A stretch of DNA of 64,000 nucleotides from Cellulosilyticum lentocellum DSM 5427 (GTDB lineage: Bacteria > Bacillota > Clostridia > Lachnospirales > Cellulosilyticaceae). Under the pieces are notes generated by a model. It made no database searches. It was not told where the DNA came from and saw only the letters and a program-made list of their open reading frames with translations. Location: contig NC_015275.1 in assembly GCF_000178835.2 (NCBI RefSeq), positions 4,245,001 to 4,309,000 on the forward strand, read 5' to 3'. This document shows positions 46,370 to 55,347 of this stretch, in pieces. Every line of letters begins with the position of its first letter. The stretch's first letter is position 1. Made by a program: the position numbers and the translations under genes.

Positions 46370-48547
46370 TTGGTACGATTGCCAGTTTGCTTCTTCTTCA
46401 CTTTCGTAAGTAGCACTCATCCCTTCTTGATAACCCTTAGTCATTTTCTTCTTAGCTTTGCGATTGGCAACACTATCAAAAACTATAGAGAAATCATAAT
46501 CAGCTGGATAAAGTTCACTAGTAGCTACTAGAAGTTTAAGCCTTTTAGCTGCCACCCATCTTTTAGAGCCTTTGATTTGCACCCCTATCTTGCCTTCTTC
46601 ATTGACCGTATGAAAAACCAGGCCTTTTTCTTTATTGGGGAAAACAAGAACACTATCTCCTACATGAAAGCTTTTTGCTTTTGCTGATGCCTTCTCTTTA
46701 CGTTCGGATTGACCTTTAAGCTGAGGAGTAGCTGCTACTTTTCCCAATTCACTATCTAGTGCTTTGATTAGTCCTTGCGCTTTCTCTATAGCCTCACTAT
46801 TATTGGTCTTCTTATTGACTATATGATTAGTAGGAATCTCCTTGTTTGTATTAACTTCTTCCTTCCCCCTTGTACCTTCTACTCTACTTGAATCATGGTT
46901 CCCTGATACCTGAGTCTGTGGCTTTTCATTACCTATTGTATTGCTATCACCGTTTTCTAAAGTTTGAGTTTTTGTCCTTTTATCAATTGCTTTATTCATA
47001 TAATCATCTTGTGACATCACTTGCTCTTTATAGGTGTAGCTATTTGCAAGCCGAATCAGTGATTTTGGAAAGCCTAGCTTTTCTGCAATATAAAAGGCAC
47101 AGCTCTCTCCAGCTTCTCCAATTTCTAATTTATAAAGCGGCTTAAGGCTTTCTTTATCAAAGCACATTCTAGCATTTTGATAGCCTTCGGCTTCTGTAGC
47201 ATATTCCTTTACTTCTGGATAGTGAGTTGTTGCTACTAATAGGCATTCCTTTTGGCGAAGTGCTTCTAAAATAGCGATGGCAATCCCCATTCCTTCTGCT
47301 GGGTCTGTTCCTGAACCTAATTCATCTAATAAAACTAAACTGTCTTTAGTGGTTTGTTTTAAGATGTCAATAATATTCACAATATGAGAAGAAAAAGTAG
47401 ATAAACTTTCTTCTATACTTTGGCCATCACCTATATCACATAAAATCTGATTAAACATCTTAAAAGTACTTCCCTCTGCCACAGGCACATGCAGACCGCA
47501 CTGAGCCATCATAGATAAAAGTCCTACTGTTTTAAGAGCTACTGTTTTCCCTCCTGTATTAGGCCCTGTCACAATAATGCCTCTAATACCAGCCTTCATG
47601 TAAAAGTCTAGTGGCACACACTTTTCTTTATTTAATAGTGGATGTCTACCCTCTTTGATCTCTAACTTTCCTGTTACACTCACCTTTACCGCTCTTGCTT
47701 GGAGCTGTTGTGAAAGCTTAGCTTTGGCAAAGGCCACATCTAGAACCTCCATCATCTCCATATTAAGACGCATATCTGAAATATAATTTTCCACCTCATT
47801 TGTCAAGCTATAAAGTACCTTTCTCACTTCGTTATCTTCTTCAATTTCTAGAAGCCTTAGCTCCTCTTGAAGCTTACCTACTGCTGATGGTTCAATAAAG
47901 ACGGTGCTTCCTGTTCTAGAAGTATCTAGTACTGCTCCCTCCACCTGACTTTTGTACTCTCTTTTAACAGCTAAGGCATAACGACCTCCACGCTCAATAA
48001 TATAAAAATCAGCTAGATAGTCTTTCTTTCCACGCATGATTTTTTCAAGGCGTTGTTTGACTTGTTCTCTTTTGACTTCTATATCACGCCTTATCCCCTT
48101 GAGCGCTGTAGATGCTTCACTATCTACTTGGTTATTACGAATACTTAATTCAATAAGTTCTTTAAGGACATCTAGGTCACAAAAACCTCTACCATAGGTA
48201 GCCAGATTGCAATCTAGAAACTCTGCTCGTGATAGATAACGTCTCATATTGTTGCATCCTTTAATAAAGGATGCCACTAACATCAATTCTTCTGGCATTA
48301 GTAAGGTACCTATGCTTACCCTCTCTAGCATGCTTTCCATGTACTGCATAGAACTAATGGGTGGTGTCCCTAAACTATCTAAGATTCTTCTGGCCTCGGT
48401 AGTCTCCCTCATCTTAAGCTGACAAATTTTCTCATCCAACATCATCTCTAAGCCTAATAACTTTTGTTTTGCTTTATCAGATACAGCCATTTCGCTAAGC
48501 AGCTTTAAAATCTTGTTAAATTCTAATATTTCTACAGTTTGTTTCAT
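46367..48547 (-). CDS. mutS2: MutS2-type ATPase lacking the Smr nuclease domain
   Basis: 726 residues. MutS core and clamp-like coiled coil (about 1-290), then ATPase with Walker A VTGPNTGGKTVALKT (~323), Walker B LVLLDELGSGTDPAEG and the switch ATTHYPEVKEYA. After a low-complexity linker (~520-620) comes a KOW/SH3-like segment (VGDSVLVFPNKEKGLVF), then ~50 residues ending SYQ. Normal MutS2 is about 780-790 residues and ends in an Smr endonuclease with LDLHG; none is seen here. It may act in recombination control or ribosome rescue without cutting. Start has AAGGAGAGC. Confidence 0.85.
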   Translation of the reverse strand: MKQTVEILEFNKILKLLSEMAVSDKAKQKLLGLEMMLDEKICQLKMRETTEARRILDSLGTPPISSMQYMESMLERVSIGTLLMPEELMLVASFIKGCNNMRRYLSRAEFLDCNLATYGRGFCDLDVLKELIELSIRNNQVDSEASTALKGIRRDIEVKREQVKQRLEKIMRGKKDYLADFYIIERGGRYALAVKREYKSQVEGAVLDTSRTGSTVFIEPSAVGKLQEELRLLEIEEDNEVRKVLYSLTNEVENYISDMRLNMEMMEVLDVAFAKAKLSQQLQARAVKVSVTGKLEIKEGRHPLLNKEKCVPLDFYMKAGIRGIIVTGPNTGGKTVALKTVGLLSMMAQCGLHVPVAEGSTFKMFNQILCDIGDGQSIEESLSTFSSHIVNIIDILKQTTKDSLVLLDELGSGTDPAEGMGIAIAILEALRQKECLLVATTHYPEVKEYATEAEGYQNARMCFDKESLKPLYKLEIGEAGESCAFYIAEKLGFPKSLIRLANSYTYKEQVMSQDDYMNKAIDKRTKTQTLENGDSNTIGNEKPQTQVSGNHDSSRVEGTRGKEEVNTNKEIPTNHIVNKKTNNSEAIEKAQGLIKALDSELGKVAATPQLKGQSERKEKASAKAKSFHVGDSVLVFPNKEKGLVFHTVNEEGKIGVQIKGSKRWVAAKRLKLLVATSELYPADYDFSIVFDSVANRKAKKKMTKGYQEGMSATYESEEEANWQSYQ

Positions 48548-49094
48548 CGTTGCTCTCCTTATATCCTTATATAATTTATTTCTTATTTTCTCATTTTGAT
48601 TAACAATTTTATTTTCATTTTATAAGAAGATCAAGACTCATTTATTAAGTTGGTTCTACTTTAAAAATAAAAAAGCCCCTAAGTACTTCTGCCTTTTGCA
48701 AAAAGACATCATCTTAGAGACTTAATAAAGATTACTAAATAAAACGCTGAGCTATAAACAGACTCTCTCCGTTTTAATTACGTAATCATATGAACCAATG
48801 CAAAACAATATAAAAAGGCATAGATAGACTATGCCTTTAGAATTTACATTGGATTTCCGTAAAAGGTTTGGGTTTATTAAGCATTCTGAAAAGGCAGAAG
48901 AGGTTGCCACTTAACTTAAAGGCGCACTCAAACAGACCATAACCTTGTATGATCCAAAAAGCCTTCTTAGCTGGTGACACACTATTAAATTAGTACTTGA
49001 TCTCCTTTATCAGATACAATTAACAAACACTTCTTCCTCTCTGTTATTATTTACTTTATAATAATACTTAAAAAATCTAAAGTCAAGAAAATAA
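48548..49094. other. Gene-poor stretch with hairpin and possible coding relic
   Basis: No intact gene. A hairpin AAAGGCATAG/CTATGCCTTT lies at 48813-48840. On the plus strand 48843-48970 reads as two short pieces in different frames (FRKRFGFIKHSEKAEEVAT, then LKGALKQTITLYDPKSLLSW) that could be a decayed protein fragment; the family is not recognised. Confidence 0.3.
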
Positions 49095-49132
49095 AAGTAT
49101 TGCTAATGGTTCATTTGCCACTAGCAATACTT
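49095..49132 (-). terminator. Terminator of the von Willebrand A protein gene
   Basis: AAGTATTGCTA (from 49095) pairs with TAGCAATACTT (to 49132), with TGG/CCA inside. The minus strand continues TTTATTTTC. Confidence 0.75.
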
Positions 49133-49139
49133 CTCCACA

Positions 49140-51851
49140 TTAATTAATCTTCGCAATCTCTATATAGTTCACACCAATTTGCTCACTCTTTGATAAGTTA
49201 GCATATTCTGCATCATAGTAAATACCATCATATATACCAGCATCTTTAATTCGTTCAGCACCTGCAACCACAGCAGTTACATTTCTAGTATTATTTGAGC
49301 TATTATCGATATAGGTTGCAATATATTCATCATATTTTACTGTCTCTTGCATATTAGTTGGAATATAAACTGTGATTCTATAAACTTCTCCGCCATTGGC
49401 AATAAATGGTTTTGCCGAGCTCTCTTTATTAAATTCAACAGTTATTACTTCATCATTTATTCCTGGTGTAGACATAGTATAATAATCACTGTCAACTATT
49501 GACCAAGACTTATTTCCTAATCCATCAACAGATGCTAGTTTTTCAACTCTTACTTGTACCCTTGGCATGGTGAATTTCATTAGTTTGGTTCCTGCCATTG
49601 TTTCATCAAGTAAAGATTTAACATTAATTTTATAAGTAATGTCTTTTGTATATTTATCAAATTTTACTTCTGTTGCAACATTAGTAACACCTTCTGGTTG
49701 AATAACATTATACCCTTTATCCACAGTTGCTTTTAACTCAGTATTACCATGACCTGTAGGTAAGGTATTGTTTACATTAGGTACAGCTACTGTTGCCTCC
49801 TTACGATATGAATCAGGATTAGGATCGGTGTCTGGTCCAACTTTAACTCCAAGGATATCCTCAACTGTGCCTCCTACTATTTCACAACTTAGTTCTGCTA
49901 AAGTTGTATCTCCTGTAGGTTCTATTTCTAGAGTACTAGAATTAACCCTTGTATCTAGACCAACTTTTAAGTTTGGAATTTGAGCATCATCATCTGGCAC
50001 CTTAAGCCATGCAGAAGCTGAGGTTCCTGCATAAACTTTAGTCGCTGACTCTTTCTCACTATCAACACTATAGATATCAAATTTTATACCTGCCCAGAGT
50101 GCCTTTTTAGAAATACTAGGTATAGGCAATACCTTAGCTACTCCTGTACTATCTAAATAATCTATTTGTGCTTGTGAACTTATTGGATAAGCTACTCCCA
50201 ATGCCCCACTTGTCATATTGACTCTATAACGAATGATAGCTGGTATCCCTTCATTTAACTTACCAATATCCCACTTAACTTGTTTGCTATCTGTATTTAA
50301 TATTTGTCCTTGTGTGTAAATAACATTTTTATCAGACCAGTCTGCACTATCAATATTACCTAAATCTACTTTAGCGGCACCATAGTTTGCTAAACTACTA
50401 TCAACGACAATCTGAAATTCATTTGATAAAGCATCAGACATTTCACATTTACTTCCTGCTTCTTGAATTTCTCCTGCTATTTCCGCGAATATCTCATTTA
50501 ATGCATTACCTGTATCATCCGCTAAATAAAACTTAGCTTTATTTGTTGATTGATCTACACTAGCACAATCAAATAATTCCTTTGCTCCATTTGAGCCACT
50601 TGCTATACCTGCTCCTATAGTATAGACTATGCATCCTTTGTTCTTAGCACTATTTGCTGCTGTTCTAGAGTTTCCTGCATTAGATTCTCCATCGCTTAAT
50701 ACAACAATCATCTTATTAGGTGCCGTGCTATTTGATAATATTTGGCTTGCAATTTCAATTCCCCTACCTGTATTAGTTCCATCTGTTCCTAGTACATTAT
50801 ATGCTGATTCAATTCCGGATTTAAGATTGCTGTTAGTAACTTTAGAAGCTGTTCCCGCATAAGTTACTACACTAATATTAACATCTTCTTTTTCTTGTAA
50901 AGTATCTAAAAAGGTATAACTTGCATCTTTTACTTTATCAGCTCTGCTTACATAACAAGAATTTGCTATGAAATCTCCTGGTAAAGTATGTGTATGATTT
51001 TGAGTACATTTTAAAATATAATATTCTTCATCATAACAGTCAGCATTATGTCTATGCCACCTATTGCTATTGGTACATGTAAGTACTGTACACTTTTGTG
51101 CATTAGGGTTGTTTTTATCAACTACACCTTGCCCCATGCTACCAGATCTGTCTAGAACTAATACAACATCTGTTGCTTCTTGTAAAACAACATTTTTACC
51201 TTCAACTTTTACTTCTATTTCCCAAACATTTTTTGCTGCTAATTCTTTTGCTGTTTTTGTTACAGTAAGTCCATCTTGGGTCACCACTACTACATCTGCT
51301 GATGAGGCCGCTACGTTAGAAGAACTATATCGTGAAAAGCCACCTTTAGAAGAGCCATCAGCCTTTACAGTGGTTTTAAAAACAACACGTTTATTATGTG
51401 CCTGAGAAGTCAGCTCCATAAAATTAATCTCATCAACTTCAACTTTGTAGTCAGTCGTCAGCCAGTTAGGATCATTTGTCACCTGCCCTGATTGATCTAA
51501 CCAGTCCTCTACCCATTTACCGTTCTCATCTTTATAGGTAAATAAAGTACCTATTTTAATATTTCCACCAGTCTTGTAAACATAGGCATCAATATAAAAA
51601 TTTGCCGTACAGCTTATATTGAATCGTTCATTTTCATTTTGCGCAGTAGTGTTAGACTTATGCAAAGATACAGTTACTTGACTAACCTCGTTATTATTAT
51701 AAATAACAGGTATTTTTCTATAGCCACCATCCGCTTTTTTAACCTCACTAGGTATTCTGTCTATTAACTCTGCTGCAAATACATTGCATACCTGTAATGT
51801 CATCATGATAGATAATAAGATACCTACTACTCTTCTTTTTATCTTCTTCAT
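49140..51851 (-). CDS. Secreted von Willebrand factor A protein with Cys/His-rich insert
   Basis: 903 residues. A signal peptide ends near VFAAE (about 27). An N-terminal ~200-residue beta-rich part precedes a VWA domain (about 225-455) with intact MIDAS: DRSGSMG, TNTGRG and VLSDGES. Between DRSGSMG and the first helix is an insert of ~55 residues rich in Cys and His (CTVLTC, HRHNADCY, LKCTQNHTHTL, NSCYVS), probably metal-binding. The C-terminal ~430 residues are beta-sandwich-like without a named domain. No LPXTG, SLH or dockerin is seen, so it is likely released or bound non-covalently. Start has AGGAGGGG. Confidence 0.8.
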   Translation of the reverse strand: MKKIKRRVVGILLSIMMTLQVCNVFAAELIDRIPSEVKKADGGYRKIPVIYNNNEVSQVTVSLHKSNTTAQNENERFNISCTANFYIDAYVYKTGGNIKIGTLFTYKDENGKWVEDWLDQSGQVTNDPNWLTTDYKVEVDEINFMELTSQAHNKRVVFKTTVKADGSSKGGFSRYSSSNVAASSADVVVVTQDGLTVTKTAKELAAKNVWEIEVKVEGKNVVLQEATDVVLVLDRSGSMGQGVVDKNNPNAQKCTVLTCTNSNRWHRHNADCYDEEYYILKCTQNHTHTLPGDFIANSCYVSRADKVKDASYTFLDTLQEKEDVNISVVTYAGTASKVTNSNLKSGIESAYNVLGTDGTNTGRGIEIASQILSNSTAPNKMIVVLSDGESNAGNSRTAANSAKNKGCIVYTIGAGIASGSNGAKELFDCASVDQSTNKAKFYLADDTGNALNEIFAEIAGEIQEAGSKCEMSDALSNEFQIVVDSSLANYGAAKVDLGNIDSADWSDKNVIYTQGQILNTDSKQVKWDIGKLNEGIPAIIRYRVNMTSGALGVAYPISSQAQIDYLDSTGVAKVLPIPSISKKALWAGIKFDIYSVDSEKESATKVYAGTSASAWLKVPDDDAQIPNLKVGLDTRVNSSTLEIEPTGDTTLAELSCEIVGGTVEDILGVKVGPDTDPNPDSYRKEATVAVPNVNNTLPTGHGNTELKATVDKGYNVIQPEGVTNVATEVKFDKYTKDITYKINVKSLLDETMAGTKLMKFTMPRVQVRVEKLASVDGLGNKSWSIVDSDYYTMSTPGINDEVITVEFNKESSAKPFIANGGEVYRITVYIPTNMQETVKYDEYIATYIDNSSNNTRNVTAVVAGAERIKDAGIYDGIYYDAEYANLSKSEQIGVNYIEIAKIN

Positions 51852-51879
51852 TCTACCCCTCCTATAAATAATCTAAATG

Positions 51880-51911
51880 ATACAACATCTTCTTGTATTA
51901 TTTTGTTGTAT
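51880..51911. promoter_or_regulatory. Inverted repeat upstream of the von Willebrand A gene
   Basis: ATACAACA (51880-51887) and TGTTGTAT (51904-51911) are complementary with a 16-base centre, 29 bases before the start codon. Possible operator; no regulator is linked. Confidence 0.3.
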
Positions 51912-52019
51912 ATTCTAATTATATTACATTTTTCTGAGTTTTTAAATGAATTATTTTTACTATTTTTAGAATATATTTTATTCATTTTTATCATATTGTA
52001 ATATTTTGTCTATATTGTT

Positions 52020-53507
52020 TTAGTTTTCAAAATAGCAAACAACAGGTACACCTGATTCTATATTAGAAAAAATATCTCCTGCTACTTTACTAGGTAGATT
52101 AACACAGCCATGAGAACCATTGGTACGATAAATTTCTCCACCAAAAGCATCTCTCCAACTTGCATCATGAAGACCTATCCCCCCATTAAAAGGCATCCAA
52201 TACTTAACAGGTGTTGCATACCCTGGGCCTCTTAAAACAGCGTTTGGTTTTTTATAATCTAAGGTGTACGTTCCTTCTGGTGTATCATAATGTTTTTTTA
52301 GATTACCTGTTACTATATCACTCTTTACAACAAGCTTTCCTTCCTTATAAAACCACATATATTGCTTAGATAGATTAATCTCTACATAAGTTGAACCAAT
52401 ATCATCTTTTCCTAGTTTAAGCGCACTTTGAGTATAAAGGGGCATCCTTTTCACTGGTTTTCCTTGCTTTAGTAGTTCAATGACTTCGCCTATTTCATCT
52501 TGTACATTGAGTTTCCAGCCATAATCTCCCCCTTTTACCTTTACTCTTCTACCTGTACTTGTAGTAAAATATCTTTCTTGCCCTAAAGTATCATAACTAT
52601 TTGCAAGCCCTATGATATAATCTGCAACGGCTTCTTCATCTAATACAACCTGCATTTGTTCATTAACACTTAACCATGAACTAATTTGTGTTTGACCTAT
52701 CACTTCTTGTTTATCTCCAAAGTCATAAGTAATCTCTGCCTTTAGATAATGATTAAGCTCATCTTGTAGATTTTTTAATTTTTTAGATTCCTTATCATAT
52801 AATGCTTTTTTATAGCATGACTGCTTATCTAAATCTAGGATTTTATCTTCTGCTTTAATTGCCTTGCTTACAGCCGTATAAAGCACAATTGGATCTACTG
52901 TATTGCCTTTATCACCTTCTACAATCTGGTAGGAACCATCTATGTACTTGATACTTGCATCTACTGGTTTTCTGATATATTGATCTGTTAAACAAGTTAA
53001 TGTATTTACTTTATCTTGAAGTAATTGTGGATTATAACTAATCTCCTTAGTCACTTCTAAATGGGTAGCTTCAAAGATATGCCAGGGCCAGCTCCATGGG
53101 TTTTGATTTTCCTTGGCTTCTGTAATACCCTTTGACATCTGATAAACCAGTTCTATATCACTGCCTTTAATTAACTCTAGCTGCCCCTGCCTTTCTCTAA
53201 GCTCTAATATATAATACTTACTCGTATCTTCTACCTTGGTTACTGCTTCCTCTAGATTGCTTCCACCTATTTTTATGCCATTCATCTGAGTTCCCCAATA
53301 AAAATGTCCAGTAAAATAAATAACGCCTCCTATATACAAGAGGCTTAAACTTCCTATGGTCATGCTAATTGCTATGAAAAGCTTCTTATTTTTGATTCTT
53401 TTTTTAAGACTCTCTTTTATTTTTTTGCTTATAGTGCATACTGTCTGTAATAGCTTGATATTTAGTACTTTGCATTTAACACTATTTAATTGATCTTTCC
53501 ATTTCAT
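52020..53507 (-). CDS. L,D-transpeptidase (YkuD) with peptidoglycan-binding domains
   Basis: 495 residues, membrane-anchored cell-wall enzyme that makes 3-3 peptide crosslinks. A transmembrane helix (about 45-70) follows a basic cytosolic segment. Two PG_binding_4-like regions (about 80-350, e.g. LNQMNGIKIGG-like GTQMNGIKIGGSNLEEAV) precede the YkuD domain (about 370-495). That has YVEINLSKQYMWFYKEGKLV and the catalytic NGSHGCVNLPSKVA with nucleophile Cys. Start ATG follows ATGGGGAATATGAA. Monocistronic. Confidence 0.93.
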   Translation of the reverse strand: MKWKDQLNSVKCKVLNIKLLQTVCTISKKIKESLKKRIKNKKLFIAISMTIGSLSLLYIGGVIYFTGHFYWGTQMNGIKIGGSNLEEAVTKVEDTSKYYILELRERQGQLELIKGSDIELVYQMSKGITEAKENQNPWSWPWHIFEATHLEVTKEISYNPQLLQDKVNTLTCLTDQYIRKPVDASIKYIDGSYQIVEGDKGNTVDPIVLYTAVSKAIKAEDKILDLDKQSCYKKALYDKESKKLKNLQDELNHYLKAEITYDFGDKQEVIGQTQISSWLSVNEQMQVVLDEEAVADYIIGLANSYDTLGQERYFTTSTGRRVKVKGGDYGWKLNVQDEIGEVIELLKQGKPVKRMPLYTQSALKLGKDDIGSTYVEINLSKQYMWFYKEGKLVVKSDIVTGNLKKHYDTPEGTYTLDYKKPNAVLRGPGYATPVKYWMPFNGGIGLHDASWRDAFGGEIYRTNGSHGCVNLPSKVAGDIFSNIESGVPVVCYFEN

Positions 53508-53607
53508 TTCATATTCCCCATTTACTCCGATTCAATATCCTATCATATGTAAATGGTCTTTCATTTAGTACAAATAAAAGGGTTCTATAGCTGAACTAAT
53601 GACTTAG

Positions 53608-53668
53608 AAAAAAGAGTTGTTTCAGCTTAGCTACCACCATAGCCTTTATTGCTGAAACAACTCTTTTT
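53608..53668 (-). terminator. Terminator of trpB
   Basis: AAAAAGAGTTGTTTCAGC (to 53626) pairs perfectly with 53651-53668, and the minus strand ends in TTTTTT. Confidence 0.85.
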
Positions 53669-53680
53669 CCTTTTTAACTT

Positions 53681-54859
53681 CTATTGATTTTCTTTTAAAT
53701 AATCGGCTATTGCCTCAACATCTTTATCTCCACGGCCTGAAACCGTAACAATAATGGCTTCCTCTGGCTTACAGGTAGGTGCATATTTCATAGCATAAGC
53801 TAATGCATGAGAACTCTCAATCGCTGGCAAAATACCTTCTGTTTTACAAAGGGTTAGAAGTGCTTCAACAGCTTCAGCATCTGTAATAGTGACATATTTG
53901 CCTCTACCTATCTCATTTAGATAAGCATGTTCTGGTCCTATTCCTGGGTAATCAAGCCCTGGTGAAATAGAATAAACAGGCGCAACTTCTTTGTTTTCAT
54001 CTAATACACAAAGCGTCTTCATCCCATGTAATACTGTTGGCTCACCCTTAGCTATAGTAGCTGCATGCATAGGGGTATCAATTCCTTTACCTGCTGCTTC
54101 TACGCCAATTAGCTCAACTTCTGAATCCTCTATATAGGCCGCAAAAGAACCTATAGCATTGCTACCACCACCTACACAAGCAATAATTGCTTTAGGGAGC
54201 TTCCCTTCTTTTTCTAGAATTTGTGCCCTAGATTCTTCACTAATGACTTTTTGGAAGTGCTTTACAATAGTTGGGTAAGGATGTGGTCCTACTGCTGAGC
54301 CAAGTACATAAAAGGTATCATCAGAAGCATTTACCCATGCATCAATAGCTTCATCAACGGCTTCTTTTAAGGTCTGAGTACCTGAAGTAGCTGCTACTAC
54401 CTTTGCCCCTAGCATTTCCATACGAAATACATTAAGTGCTTGCCTTTTCATATCTTCTTTGCCCATATAAACAGTGCATTCCATACCCATAAGTGCTGCT
54501 ACTGTTGCTGTTGCAACACCATGTTGACCAGCTCCTGTTTCAGCAATTACCTTCTTTTTACCCATACGTTTTGCAAGTAATACTTGCCCTAGTACGTTGT
54601 TAATCTTGTGAGCTCCTGTATGATTAAGGTCTTCTCTTTTTAAATAAATTTTAGCGCCCCCACAAGCTTTCGTTAAGTTGTCTGCATAATAAAGTGGTGA
54701 CTGACGACCTACATAGTCTTTTAAGTAATAATTAAGTTCTGCATTAAACTCTTCATCATCACGATACTTTAAGAAAACTTCTTCTAACTCTTTAAGTGCT
54801 TTAAGCTGTGCTTCTGGCACATAAGCGCCACCAAAACTTCCGAATACATCTTTTAACAT
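53681..54859 (-). CDS. trpB: Tryptophan synthase beta subunit
   Basis: PLP enzyme joining indole and serine. 392 residues from ATG 54859 (GGAGGGATTGATT upstream); the in-frame TTG at 54874 lies in that site. Motifs of the TrpB1 type: FGGAYVPE, the PLP lysine in [26 protein letters not shown], the phosphate loop [12 protein letters not shown] and VSGRGDKD. No trpA or other trp gene is in the window. A T-box leader precedes it, so expression should respond to an uncharged tRNA. Confidence 0.97.
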   Translation of the reverse strand: MLKDVFGSFGGAYVPEAQLKALKELEEVFLKYRDDEEFNAELNYYLKDYVGRQSPLYYADNLTKACGGAKIYLKREDLNHTGAHKINNVLGQVLLAKRMGKKKVIAETGAGQHGVATATVAALMGMECTVYMGKEDMKRQALNVFRMEMLGAKVVAATSGTQTLKEAVDEAIDAWVNASDDTFYVLGSAVGPHPYPTIVKHFQKVISEESRAQILEKEGKLPKAIIACVGGGSNAIGSFAAYIEDSEVELIGVEAAGKGIDTPMHAATIAKGEPTVLHGMKTLCVLDENKEVAPVYSISPGLDYPGIGPEHAYLNEIGRGKYVTITDAEAVEALLTLCKTEGILPAIESSHALAYAMKYAPTCKPEEAIIVTVSGRGDKDVEAIADYLKENQ

Positions 54860-54988
54860 AATCAATCCCTCCAATTAGTTTTATTAGTAACTCATTTCTA
54901 TGAATAGTTACTATGGTTTCAATCAAATGAGGAATTTTCTAGAACCCTAGGGACTAGCTTTTTGGATTTACACCTTATGCTTGCAAAC

Positions 54989-55281
54989 AAAAAGAGCCCT
55001 ATCGTCCATGGGACGATAGAACTCGTGGTGCCACCCAAATTATATCTTTGAAAGGTTACTCCCCTAGAAAGATATCACTTTAACAGATACGGCATTTATG
55101 ATGCGATATCCTGTTCCTATAACGTAGAACTTACGACTCTGACTACTCTTAGTTCACCAGGCATCTCCCAAACCCATTCCTTATAATCTCCTGTACTGGA
55201 CCTTTCACCAATCGCCAGCTCGCTGAGGCACTTAATTATAAGTACTCTTTTTGTTCCTAGAATTTAATTCCGATTTAATTA
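54989..55281 (-). promoter_or_regulatory. T-box riboswitch leader of trpB
   Basis: On the minus strand the leader has Stem I (AGCGAGCTGGCGATTGGTGAAAG..., GGAATGGGTTTGGGAGATG), the CGTTA block, the T-box sequence GGGTGGCACCACG (55036-55024) and a terminator (stem 54994-55007 with 55011-55024, then TTTTT). The specifier region reads GCC-TGG-TGAA-CTA-AGAGTAG. TGG would fit Trp, but the triplet right after GAA is CTA, so the cognate tRNA should be checked. Confidence 0.88.
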
Positions 55282-55287
55282 CTATTT

Positions 55288-55316
55288 ATGATATGCAATT
55301 CTTAATAGATTGTCAA
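55288..55316 (-). promoter_or_regulatory. Sigma-A promoter of the trpB leader
   Basis: -35 TTGACA (55316-55311), 17-base spacer, -10 TATCAT (55293-55288). The IS630 end lies only about 30 bases upstream. Confidence 0.75.
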
Positions 55317-55347
55317 TATTTTTTATATATTTCATATTTTATTATAT

